DNA of 64,000 bases from assembly GCA_964019695.1 (NCBI GenBank), contig OZ026528.1:57307602-57371601 (forward strand). The letters run 5' to 3'. The translations under genes were made by a program, and so were the position numbers. The stretch is from Loripinus fragilis. Taxonomy: Eukaryota; Mollusca; Bivalvia; Lucinida; Lucinidae. Position 1 is the stretch's first letter, and each line of letters opens with the position of its first letter. A model generated the notes under the pieces. The model was not told where the DNA came from. It made no database searches and saw nothing but the letters and a program-made list of their open reading frames with translations. Positions 27,601 to 39,600 of the stretch are shown here, piece by piece.

Positions 27601-30600
27601 ATGATATTTCTCATTCTGTTTGCGCCAAACACGACAATGACGTCGATAGTTATGACTGTGAAATACAGACTCATGTGAATGCGTTGTGTTCCCATAGAAG
27701 GGATATATCTTTATGCATGATCTCGCGCTATAACATAAATCTAAAAGTACTAGCACATTCCTAGAATGTAAAGGAATACCTGTTCTGGAATGGCCAGAAA
27801 ATTCAACAGACATGAATCCCATAGAGAACGCTTGGAATATAATGCAGAATGAGACTAGTAACCAAATCTTGTGCAAAAAGAAGATATTTGGAAGCGACTA
27901 TGTGAAGCGTGGTATAGTATAGGAACGAACGCCCTGGAATAACTTTACAATTCAATGCCAAAGAGAATTGCAGATCTTATGAAAGCAAAGAGAGGTTCAA
28001 CAAAATACTGATGATGTAGGCGTATAAGTATGTTGTTGTGTTTTCATTGGAATGAATTTAAGTATGTTGTTTTGTCAATGAAAGAATGTAGTTAAGTATG
28101 TTGTTGTGTTTTCATTGAAATGTATTTGATATGTATATACAAATGTTGTCTGTGTATACGTTGATATGATTTATAGAAGTAAAATGGCATGATAACTAAA
28201 TTCCATGTATGTTAAAACATAGACCATTCATGTATAAAAAATGTGAAAAAACTTTTGAAATATTGTGTAGTGAAATAACTTTATTAATGGACCTGTACTA
28301 TTGCCATAAAGTTAAGCATATTTTTAGAGGATACCGATTTTTTAAGTAATGAAAAATAATTTGAGTTTTAGGTTTAATTTGACACGTACAGTTGTATTTT
28401 AGCTACCAAATTTGGATAAGTTCGATTAGTTTCTTTATGTTATTGATATCAGTACAATATCTTTAAAGTACAATTTAAGGATTATACATGATACAAGATT
28501 TATATCACTCTCTTTATGGTATCTATAACAGTACAATTGTTTTGAGTATATTAAAGGGGATAATACATGTTTATGGCTATATATTATAGGGTACCTACAG
28601 TATATCTGTAAACTATCTTTTAAGTATATTATAGGGGTTGTGCATGTTTTGTCATGCATTAATGCTTGCTGGGTCCCAAAAAAGCTGTCTGAACACCAGG
28701 CCACATGTTCAAACATCTTACAAGGGACCTGACAAGGGTCAATGCAATGACACAAACTTGTGTCATAGTCATTTTTTTTTAATTTTACCTGATACTCCAA
28801 TTAATATTGAACTAGAAACACCACTTAAGTATAAGTAACCTTTTTTTTGCACTGGGGTAAGCTTACAAGCGTTCTGCTACTACCTAGTTGTCGTTCACAA
28901 CGTTTTCAGGAGCAAAAGCATGGAACAAAATGATCGAATTGGTGGCAAACTTTTTTCCATGTAGCTTTATGCAAACAAACCGAGTTTCCTTTTAAGTACA
29001 TGTACACGTAGTGTCAAGTTAAAACCCATGTTGAAACAGCATTATCGGTGTAGCTAAACAGACTGGTTTGAGATCTTACCAGTCGGAAATCCCCAAGAGC
29101 GGCTTTCTCTCTTTGAGGCATATAATCATGAGCGAATCCAGAGGGGGGACAGGAGGTCCGGACTCTCCCCTGAAAAATCGCAAAATAATGGGTTTCTGAG
29201 CAATACTGGTCTGGATCGCCTGAAAATCACAAAGTGGCCAAGCCAGCATACAATGCTGGGCCATCATAGGCACGCCAGCGAATGCCACTTCATTGGAGTT
29301 TCGCTTGCGAGCTGATGAAGGCCAGCTTATAGTGGTATTTAGATCTTCCCTGCCCCTCATCAACTAAAACAAAAAACGTTGTTAAAGATGGACCCCCTCT
29401 GACATAACTTTCTGGATCCGTGCATGTATATAAATGGTCAGGCCTATATAATATCTGTATCTCGAGTCCCACTAGGTAGCAGAGCAAAACGTATCAAATC
29501 TGAAGTAGTGACTCAAATTAACTTAGGTAAAAAAAATAGAAAACGATCAGCTGCTTCTCTAGAATTTACCTGTATTCCACTCAACTTGGCAAACAGCAAT
29601 CTGGGCAGTCGGTATATTACATAGCACCGATTTCCATTTATGATCATCTAAGAGTAATAAGCTCATCCTTGTACAAATGTGGGCTGGTTTTGTATTTACC
29701 CAGTCGGAAACCCCAAAGAAGAGTTTTCTCTTGTGGAGGGACATATATGAGGGACCAGGCCTACGTTTACGCCTCGATTCCCACTAGGTAGTCGAGCAAT
29801 ACACGCCAAAATCTAAAGAACAGGCTCATTTTCCTTAGATGAAACAATAAAAATGACCACATGAACAAAATGGGCCTCAATGCATCAAAACCTGTTTTCA
29901 GAGTTTCTGACAAAGCTAGACTCAACCAGCCTGCTTAGTTACAAAGACTAGCTAGAAAATTGAAATCTCGCTCATAGCAAGTCTAGATATGATACGCTTT
30001 AATAAGCGAATAACATAGGCACTAACCAGACTGCGCAGATGCTCAGTCTGGTCTGCATCTTTGTTATTCGCTTACCCCTGAGACATGTTTACTCGCATCG
30101 GGGCCCAAAAAGCTTCTACAGAAATTACCTGCATTCCACTCAACCTGGCAAACAGCAATCGGGGCAGCTGGTATATTACATAACACCGATTCCCATTTAT
30201 GATCATCTGAGAGTAATAAGTTCATCCTTGTACAAATGTGGGCAGCATCGGAGGCTGGGTGACCATTTTGCCTGAAGTAACAAAGGGCAACATCAGAATG
30301 GCGGTTTCTTTAGGGTTAGAGAGCAGGTAAGGTTTAATATGCGCGGATCAAGAAAATTCGGTCAGGGTGGCGGTGTCCTGAACTTTTTTTAGTCATCAAC
30401 TTATTTGATAGTGGGCCGTACAGACCTTCCCCAAGAAGCAATAGGATGCAAGCGGGTCCAATTGAAGGAAATCTATAGCAACTTGTAATTGTCCTGGGCG
30501 GGGGGGGGGGTCCTCCCGCCTCTGGATCCACCCATGGTTTAAATCAACCTACTAACATATAGAGATTATCTAAATGCGTGAAATTCAGATTCATTATATG

Positions 30601-33600
30601 GCGTCGCATTTTATTTTCAAAAAGGTTAATTTTTATCGTCTTTATAAGTTGGTGACCTCGACAATTAGGTCAATGTCACAAAAATCTAATTAACTCTTTA
30701 TTGTTCCACAATGATACGTTGTTAAAAAGGTTGGTTAGAATCCATCAAACCAATCGAGAGATAATGTGCAGACATGTTATGCTGGTCAAAATTTGACATT
30801 TCAAGTAACTGGTTGACCTTGAAAATAAGGTTAATATCACTAAAATCAAATCAACTCTTTATCCTCCCCCACTAATGTATCTATGCAAGTTTGGTTAAAA
30901 TCCACCCGCTGGTCCAGAAGGTAGAGTGGGGAAAAGACTGATTTTTACAGCCTTCCTTGAATTGGGTCATGGTCATGAGAATCTAATCAACTCCTTATTG
31001 TGTCACAATGATACAATATATATAGTTTGATAAGAATCCATCTTTCAAGAGATAACATGCAGAAACTTTATTCCAGTCAAATTTCAACAATTAAAAGTGC
31101 TGGTGTGACTTTTAAAATAAGGTCAAGGTCACCAATATCTAATCAACTTTTTTGCCTTCCCAACACTGCATCTATGCAAGTTTGTTTAAAATCCACCTCC
31201 TGGGTCAGAGAACAGAGTGTAGAAAAGAAGAATGTGGGTAAGGCCTCAGATTCAATGTTTTTGGCTGGGTCAACAGTGGCTTATACTAGTATTAACTAGT
31301 GGTGTCCATTAGCTCTGAATGACTGTGGCTATTGAGCCATTTTCTTTTTTTCACCAAATTTGATTATTTCTTTGCGCTGATACTCTGAATAAGCTTCAAT
31401 ATGCGCTAAACATTTTTATGCTTAAACAACAGGAGAATCTAGGGCAAAGATTGGCAAGTACAATTTATCAAGCCTCTAAAACACACCATCGGCCATTTGC
31501 TACATATCTTGTTTATTCATTGTTGCTCCGACTGTATGTGGTGGCTTTTTTGTGTTCTGGTTTGTGATATAGTTACAATAAAACCTCGAAAATTCGAACT
31601 TTGATTGTTCAAAATACTCGCTTATTCAAATTACATTTTGGATACATTGGATTTAGGTAAAATGGCCTATGTAGGAACTATTTTAACAACAGTCTTTTTT
31701 GTGAGTGTTTCTTTTACGCAAACAAAACATATGTTTGCTAGGGAAAAACTGAAAATAGTCACATTCTTGAAGAGAGAGAGGAAGGTGTGTGTGTGTGGGG
31801 GGGGGGGTAGATTAGTTTACGTTTAAATCCCAGTTTAAATCCCAATAATTCGACCTGATGAAAATTCTAAACAAATCCTCTAGTCCCAATGACTTCGAAT
31901 TCACGAGATTTGACTGTATTTGCATCATCTAGATGAGGAAGATAGAGCTGATTGCTTTCCTTAAATGTGCGTCGACATGAGATTTCCAACAATGTGGTAC
32001 GTGTGAACAGCGAAGCCTCAAAGCCTTTGATAGTCCCTTGGATATATTATGAGCGTTAAGCTACTGACTGAACATCATTTGGAGTTTCTAAGCTTAAAAG
32101 GAGGCTACATAGGCTCGTCTGAGTCTACACTTGTCAAAATGCCACATTGTTGGAAATCACATGTCACGGCTCAAATGTATTTGAGCAACACTCTGTGAAA
32201 ACCAGTCTAAATGACAAAGTCGTCAACTATAAGTTAATAACACACACTTATTCTGCAAAGTTATTAAAAAGAAATTATCCTGCAAATGTTATGAAGTTAT
32301 CTCCATTATTCATGGAACTATGGTCTTTTGAAACTTAACACTGTCTTAACTTTAACATGCAACACCAGAAACGTCATGATGCTACTAATGACGTCAAAGT
32401 TAACGTCCTGATTTGCGTGTTTGTCAGGTGCATGCAAAAAAAATGCTATTTCTTGCTAGCACACTTTAATAGTATCCTTAGCATGTGTGCAATGGAACTC
32501 TCAGAAAAGTTGACACTGATTCATTTTTGTCTAAAGGTTGCATGTGCTGAAAACGACTGACCATACCTTTAAAATTCTGACAGTTGCTAGGGTAAAGTTA
32601 TTGCCATGGAAACATATTGCATAATAACAAAGACGTTTAATCAGAAAGAATTGCTAGTTTTATTCTACTATCCACCTGAATAGGTTTTAAGGCAATATAT
32701 ATTATTGCCATAAAGTTAAGCAATTTCCATTTGGTAACATCACTTAGGTTTTATAAACGGTAAGAACGGAAACTTATGAGAGATACCAAAAATTTATTGT
32801 GGTAGACAACAAAAGCAGAATACCAGCCATTTGATAAAGAAAGCCGTGGAATCTCTGACTTGTTTATAGGCTGCAAACACCTTACAAAACTTACCCATAA
32901 ATTTTACAAAATTCAATGTAAACAGCATGGAAGCCAAGAGTCAACAAAACTTTTACAATAAACCCGCGATAGTTGTAATTTCTTCAAAACTTTCTCTTTG
33001 GAGCATACACTTTCTGGTGCAAAAAGTCACGAAATGGCTCATAATATCCACTACTTCCGGTTTATGTTGTGCATAGCCTTTTCACTGTCGAATAACAGCT
33101 TGGCACATTTTCATCATTAAATTCACTGGGTATATTCGTTCAAGACATGAAATCATGTCCCACTTATGCAGTAGAGTCTAGCAAATTAACAATGGTTTTG
33201 ATACGGCTGGTTTCCGGTTTCAAACACGTCAACTGAGCTTGTACCACACATGTTCCATAGGGTTCAAGTCCGGCAACAAGCTCGACCATGGAAGACTAGT
33301 GATGTTCTGTTGATTTGTGTATTCCCCGATGATGCAAGTACAGTGAGGTCTTGCAATTTCATCTCGGAGCACAATGTTCTGGCAATCTAGCGAGTCCAAG
33401 GGTGACCTAACACCAGATTTCAGGATTTCGTCCAGGTACTTTTGAGAGTTCAAAGTCCCAGTTACCACCTTTAACTGTATTATATGGTCGTCAGATAATG
33501 CACCACGTACCATAATGCTTCAGTGGCAATTCTTTGCACTCACGAATCAATGTAGACCATTTCCTTTTTGTAATACTGCCATTCTCTCTATGTTCTTTCA

Positions 33601-36600
33601 AAGTTTTGCTTACAACATTCTGAGACACGTTTAATACCCTTGCAATGTCATCTTGTTTCATACCAGCGTTCCTAATGATACTTTACACATTCTGTCCTCT
33701 TTCTTCTTTGTAGATTTGTCCAACATATGCGTTTGAAGGCTATTTCATGACTCAAAAGCAAACGAAATTCATTCTTACATATCAACTCTTGGACAGTACC
33801 GTGTCGTAAGCTTCCAGTTCATGGACAATAGTGAATGAAACTAATCGAACTTATCCAAATTTGGTAGCCAAAATACAAGTGCACATATCGAATAAAACCA
33901 TATACTAAAATTATTTTCCATTACTTTGAAAATCGGGATAGTATATGTAATGTTGTTTGTTGGGCTAAGACATGTATAAAACACAATATAACTGTAAAGA
34001 TATTTAATGTACGTAAAACTACATGTTTACTGTATGAGCCTAAAAATGATACTGGCTGGTTTCTACCAAAGTATACGAGAATGGAGGTGGGTATATAATG
34101 TAAATCAATTAGATGCTGGAAGGCGGAGTCTATGCAAATAAGCTAACAATGTTACATCCCCTTTTTTCTCAGCTTTAAACTTGTGGGTGGTAAATATCAA
34201 AAGTACTTTATCAATGATTCAGCATTCACAGTCAACAAGTGTTGATAGGTTATCCTGGGTTGGGTGAAATATCTGCCACAATGTCTGCCACAATGTCTGC
34301 TGAAATAATGAGTTGATGATAACGGTTCAATGTTTAGGTCTCCAGCCATGTGGTTTTTGTCTAGCATTGTTTCAAATATAAGCTGTATTGCGGTAAATAG
34401 GATCTTAGGATATTTTAGAAAACTGTATGCAATCAAAGAATCATTATTAAAACAAAGAAAATGCAAAATACGCATTATGAACATATACAGCGCAAAACAA
34501 CTAAGTTATTCTGAGTAGATAAGCTTTGGTTATTCTGAGCTGATGTAGATACTCTATTAAATCGCATTACACTGCTTTATATCAACATAGTGCTTTTTCA
34601 ACTTGAATGGTATATCACTGGTGGTACTCAAAATTATTACTCCAGATAAAGAGAATATAATACTCCAGCTAAGCACAGTTGTATTTTCACTAAGTAGAAC
34701 GGTATTCCAAATAAGTAGAATATCTCACAGAATTTATATACTCCAATAAAACACAAAATTGAATATAATTCCAATTAATAGCACTTTGTGAATTTTTTTG
34801 ATTTAATAAAACACTACTCAGAAATAAACTACTGAAACTGATATAGATAATTATTTACACACATAATCCTTAAGATACGGAGGAGGATTACGAATTCGGG
34901 TTGATCTCCGTAGAGTGACTTGTTCATTCTGATCATTTGTCTGTGTGTCCGTGTTCTCCTGTCTGTCCTTGATAAAAGTATCCTCTGTCTCGTCAGTCCC
35001 TGGTAAATCAGGTGGGTTTAAGACTGATTTAAACTTAGAAGAGTTTCTTGTGATCTTCTTATCCTCTCGTTGGGCTGTTACCATATTACCTTTCTTATTT
35101 GTAACCTCATATGGACGCGGGTCAAACGGGGTAGTCAGTTTGTTCTCCTTGTCTTGTTTCACAAGGACGCGATTTCCACTGTATAGCTTTGATGGTTTGG
35201 CGTTTCTGCGTTTGTCTGCATAAGTTTTCATTTTTACGTTTCCTCTTTTTGTCTATGATTTTAGCTTTTGAACGACTGATTTTAGATCTAGATTTTACAG
35301 GTGATGTGGGTATTTTGATATTAACTGCTCTCCCATAAAACAATTCGGCTGGTGATTTATTAGTTGTTGCATGAGGAGTTGCCCGATAATTTCTGAGAAA
35401 AGCGTACATATCTTGTCGCCAACATCTATGCTGTGTGTTTGCTGCGCGAATAGCTTTCCTAAGTGAACGCATAAATCTCTCACAAATCTCATTTGCCTGT
35501 GGGTATCTTGGCGTGATTTTGCGATGATGAAAACCTAAATATTCCGCAAATTGTGCAAACATATGTGAGTTCATGGGTGCTCCATTGTCACTTTTAAGAG
35601 TTTTAGGTATTCCATATTCTGAGAATATTTTGTATAAAACAGGTAGTACTGTTTTTGCGTTGATTGAGCTCAAAATCTCGACTATGGGAAATCTTGAATG
35701 TTCGTCAATCAGAACCAATAAATATTTTCCATCTGGAAATGGTCCACAAAAATCAAGAGATACTTCATCGAACGCATTTTCTGGCTTTTTGCTCATTTTC
35801 AATGGTTCAGGTACATTTTTCTCCTTTGCTGCTAAGCAAGGAATACAACTCTGACATGTTTCTTCAACTAACTTGTCTATGTTGGGAAAATAAACCTTTT
35901 CTCTCAACAGTTGTTTGGTTCGCACAATACCTTGGTGTCCTTCATGCGCGATTTGAATAACCTTTTTCTGCAACGACCTGGGTATAACAAGCTTTGTCTC
36001 ATGTAATAAAATGTCTCCATTTTCCAGTGTTGCTACAGTTAGCTGATTTTTGACACGCGAAAATGTATCAATGTATTTATTTGATGGGTACGTTTTATTC
36101 CATGTTTTATGCCTGACATTCGAAATGACTGTTTGTAAGTCACTGTCCTTTGACGTCTCTTAAACAATTTCCTGCATTGTCATTGCTTTGGGAACATCCT
36201 GATCTGCAATGAATAAAACATATTCCTCTGCTATGCGCGATTGACTTGGTTTTTCAGTTGTTGTAACAGGATGTCTGCTCAAATAATCTGACATATTGGA
36301 TATTCCAGGTTTATTAACAACTTTAAAGTCATAAGCCTGTAGCCTCATTCTCCAACGTTCAAGTCTCATGGGCGGCTTTGAAATTTTGGATTCCCATTAA
36401 TGTTTTCCTATGCTTTTGCGTCGCTGACTAGAACGAATTTATGTCCAAACAAGTAAATGTGCCAATGCCAAAATTTCTCCTCTCAGTTTGTGAGTAACGT
36501 GTTTCAACGTCTGTGAGTGATTTACTCGCATAACAAATCACTTTGCCTTCTTGAAGCATGATCACTCCTAGTCCTACAGGGCTAGCATCTACGATTATTA

Positions 36601-39600
36601 GTGTTTCCTTATTTGAATCAAAATATGTCATGACTGTTTCGCTACTCAAATCTGCTTTAAACTGATCAAATGCTTGTTGCTGTTCATTATTCCACTGCCA
36701 CTCAGCATCCTTTTTCAGAAGTGCTCGCAATGGCTCAGTTGTTGTTGAGTAGTTGGGTATAAATCTTGAGACATAATTGGTCATAGCAAGAAAACTTTTT
36801 ACCTCAGATACGTTTGTTGGCGCTAGTGTCTTCTTGATCACTTCACATTTGCGTGGTGATGCTGAAAGTCCTTTTTCTCCAAATACATATCCGTAAAATT
36901 CCAAACTGGGTTTATTGAGTTCACATTTATCCTTGTTTACAGTCAAGTGTTTTTCTTGAAGCCTTTTGGGTGTAGCTTCAAGCCTTTGATCATGTTCCTG
37001 CTGATTACATCCAAAAACTATGATGTCATCACTTATATTTCGCACACCTTCAAGACCTTCGAGTGCATTTGGTATTGCATTCTGAAAGATTTCTGCAGCA
37101 CTGTTTATTCCAAAACTGAGACGTTTGTATCTGCGCAATCCAACGTGCGTTGTAAACGTAGTGACGTTACGTGATTGGGGTGATAACAACAGCTGATGAT
37201 ACCCTTGACGTAAATCCAATTTACTGAATACACGTGCACCATTTAAGTCGACAATCATGTCATCAATTGTTGGAATTATATGACGAGTGCATTTGATCGC
37301 TAGATTTGGTAACCTCATGTCTACGCATATACGTATTTCTTTAGACTTGCTTTTTGGTTTAGGCGCGACCACTATCGGCGATACCCAATCTGTTGGACCA
37401 TCAACATGCTCTATGATATCTAGATCCTCGAGATGTGCAATTCTGCTTCAACCTGCTGTCTGATATGAAACAGTATTCTTCTGTGTGGTTGAGTAACTGG
37501 TTGAACATTTGGATCGATGTGCAGCTCGATCTGTGTATCCTTTAATTTTCCTATGCCTTTGAAAACTTGTGGATATTTTTCAAATAACTGTTCAGCTTTA
37601 CTCGAGTGTAATGAGTGAATTTCAGGTATTACTTGAAGATCAACTGAAGTTGTGTATGAAAGCAAATTTCCACTTTTACCTTTAGTGACGTAAAACAGCG
37701 CTGACGTAATTTTGTCTGGCGTTTCCACTGTTGCCTGAAACTTCCCAAGCAGAGAAACCTTTTCATTTGCTCCGTATGCATAAACCTTAGTATCTGATTT
37801 ACACAATTTGGGTTGTTGTTTCATTGATTTGTAAGTGGATTCATCCATCACGTTGATCGAACTTCCTGTATCAATCAAAATGTTAACTGGGTGTTCATTG
37901 ACATGTATCCTGATTTTAGGTCGTGATGTCATGTCATTCAAACTAGAAAGTCCAAATAAATAGTTCTCAGTCTCAATGTCACTGCTTTCATCACTGCTCT
38001 CAACATTATGTACTGTTCTAGATCTTGACTGTCTTTTCTTAGCACGACACACACTTGCAAAATGATTTTTCTTCTTACAAAAGTTACATGTTTTACCTTC
38101 CGCTGGGCATTTAGAGTCTTTATGGGGATAATCCAGCCCACAATTCCTACATTTAACCGTTCTCCTCTTTTCCTGTGGTATGGGTTGTTTAAAGTTACTA
38201 GTTTTCTTCTTCTTTTTGAACATAGCATTTGTTTCCGCGGATTTGTGCTCAATTTGAGATGCGTGTTTTTCCGAAAGTTCTAGAGCTCTGGCTTCTTTAA
38301 TTAAAGTATCTAGTGTCATGTCATCCCTTAAAGCTTTGCGTTGAAGCCGTGTAGAAACACATCCTTGTATGATCTGTGATTTTATTTCCTTGTCATTGCT
38401 GTCAAATTCGCAATTTTCACTTAATTTTCGAAGCCTTGTGTGGAAAGTGTCAATAGGTTCATTTGCTTCTTGTGTCGCCTGTCTGAATTTATAAATCTCA
38501 AATTCTGTACATTTCTTTGGCGCAAAATAGTTGGTCAGATTGTCCAAAGCTGTGGCATAATCATTGCCTGTGTCTGGTAAAGTGTCAAATATGTCGTTGA
38601 CCTGTTCTCCAGAGTAGTGCAGTAACAAAGCACGTTTCCGTTTGTCGTCTTTGATATCTAAGCCCACTAGCAAGTTCTCTAGACGTGCACACCATTTCTT
38701 CCAACGAGTGTCCACCGCTGGCTCTTGAACATTGAAACTAGGAAATACTGGTAATCCTTGTGCCATTTTAATAAGATAGAAACATCAGTGTTAGTAATGA
38801 AACATCTAAAAGTCACAGTATCCAGCAAAGTTTATTCAACTTATAAATTTCCATATTGTTTGTCCAAATAATATTTTGTCCACGTTAATCCTCGTCGCCA
38901 TTGTAATGTTGTTTGTTTAGATGCTGGAAGGCGGAGTCTATGCAAATAAGCTAACAATGTTACAGTATAAAAATATGCTTAACTTTAAGGCATTAGTATA
39001 TAAACATGTCAAATTTCTTACTTTTTGGTGTTTTTCAAATGTTTTTTACATAAAAAGTTATAAATGTCGTTAAGGCAGGTATTCACAGATCGCAGCTCAT
39101 TAGAATCATAGTATGTCTATATTCTACTGTCTTTTCATGACGGTGCCATGGTCTGTGTTGAAGACACGTTGCAGGAATAATTACCATGCCGTAAACGTCA
39201 CTGGGCTACCATCAGTCCACAAGTTGTTATGTGACTTAAACTGTTTTCTTACCAAACCTGGTAAATAACAAATAATTCAAGGGTTATCAAACAAACAATG
39301 TATAATATTAAAAATTTAAGATGGACAACCACTGAAATTGAACAAAATATGTCACCTCTGCAATTTTGAATATTTGTATATTTCCTGCAAACGATATAAT
39401 TGAGCCAAGACATGATATTTCCAGCAATGTGGCATTAGGGCATGAATAGACTCAGACGAGCCTGTACAGCCTCCTTTTAAGCTTAGAAACTCCAAATGCT
39501 TTTCGGTCAGTAACTTAACACTCATAGAATATTCAAACGACTAGCACAGGCTCTGATCAGACTGGGCGTATGCGCATGTTGATCTGAGGCTTTGCTGGTC

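Larger units (their letters stand above)
26881..28295. mobile_element. Tc1-like fold-back element: two transposase 3' halves joined head to head
   Basis: Outer ends are CAGGTCCTTT and ...AATGGACCTG, with a TA just outside the right end; the left flank reads AA where TA is expected. The two arms are long inverted repeats (for example AATATTTCAAAAGTTTTTTC near 26910 and its inverse near 28250). The left arm encodes the transposase C-terminal half on the minus strand; the right arm encodes the same part on the plus strand. Together they look like a palindromic fusion of two 3' halves around 27680. Confidence 0.8.
26526..30128. other. Intron between lectin and LDLa-like exons
   Basis: Carries MITE A (26581-26820), a Tc1 fold-back element (26881-28295), an end fragment of a second Tc1 family (28298-28437), an AT-rich stretch of short degenerate repeats (28440-28660), a family G element (29115-29425), the lectin exon duplicate (29570-29683) and MITE B (29872-30103). 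Confidence 0.65.
33946..38964 (-). mobile_element. Ty3/gypsy LTR retrotransposon (mag-like), complete ends, inactive
   Basis: 5019 bp flanked by 5-bp direct repeats GTATA (33941-33945 and 38965-38969). LTR termini TGTAA...TTACA. Minus-strand order: 5' LTR 38964-38902, tRNA-Ser-like primer site 38900-38888, gag with zinc knuckles, protease, reverse transcriptase, RNase H, integrase, about 680 bp non-coding, purine tract, 3' LTR 34156-33946. No envelope gene was seen. Broken by at least three frameshifts and several stops. It sits inside a Tc1-like element. Confidence 0.9.
32703..38995. mobile_element. Tc1-like element split by a Ty3/gypsy insertion
   Basis: The left end reads TA then TTGCCATAAAGTTAAGCAAT at 32705. 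The right end, on the other side of the retroelement, is ATGCTTAACTTTAAGGCAT followed by TA (38993-38995), its inverse. Removing 33946-38964 and one GTATA leaves an element of about 1.27 kb with TIRs of roughly 25 bp and a defective transposase. It lies in the intron between two lectin exons. Confidence 0.8.
30272..39184. other. Intron inside the C-type lectin domain
   Basis: Holds a family G relative (30330-30540), a degenerate tandem stretch (30640-31230) with repeated AAGGTCAA/AATCTAATCAACTC words at 130-180 bp spacing, a G-run (31796-31807), MITE A (31964-32175), and the nested Tc1/Ty3 insertion (32703-38995). About 600 bp at 31240-31960 are otherwise empty. Confidence 0.65.

Noticed and set aside
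27595..27876. Minus-strand ORF over the right Tc1 arm
   Set aside because: Antisense shadow of the plus-strand transposase fragment.
37420..38766. Programmed frameshift between gag and pol
   Set aside because: The break is a single-base loss within a conserved pre-RT segment and the element has other frameshifts and stops, so decay is more likely than regulation.
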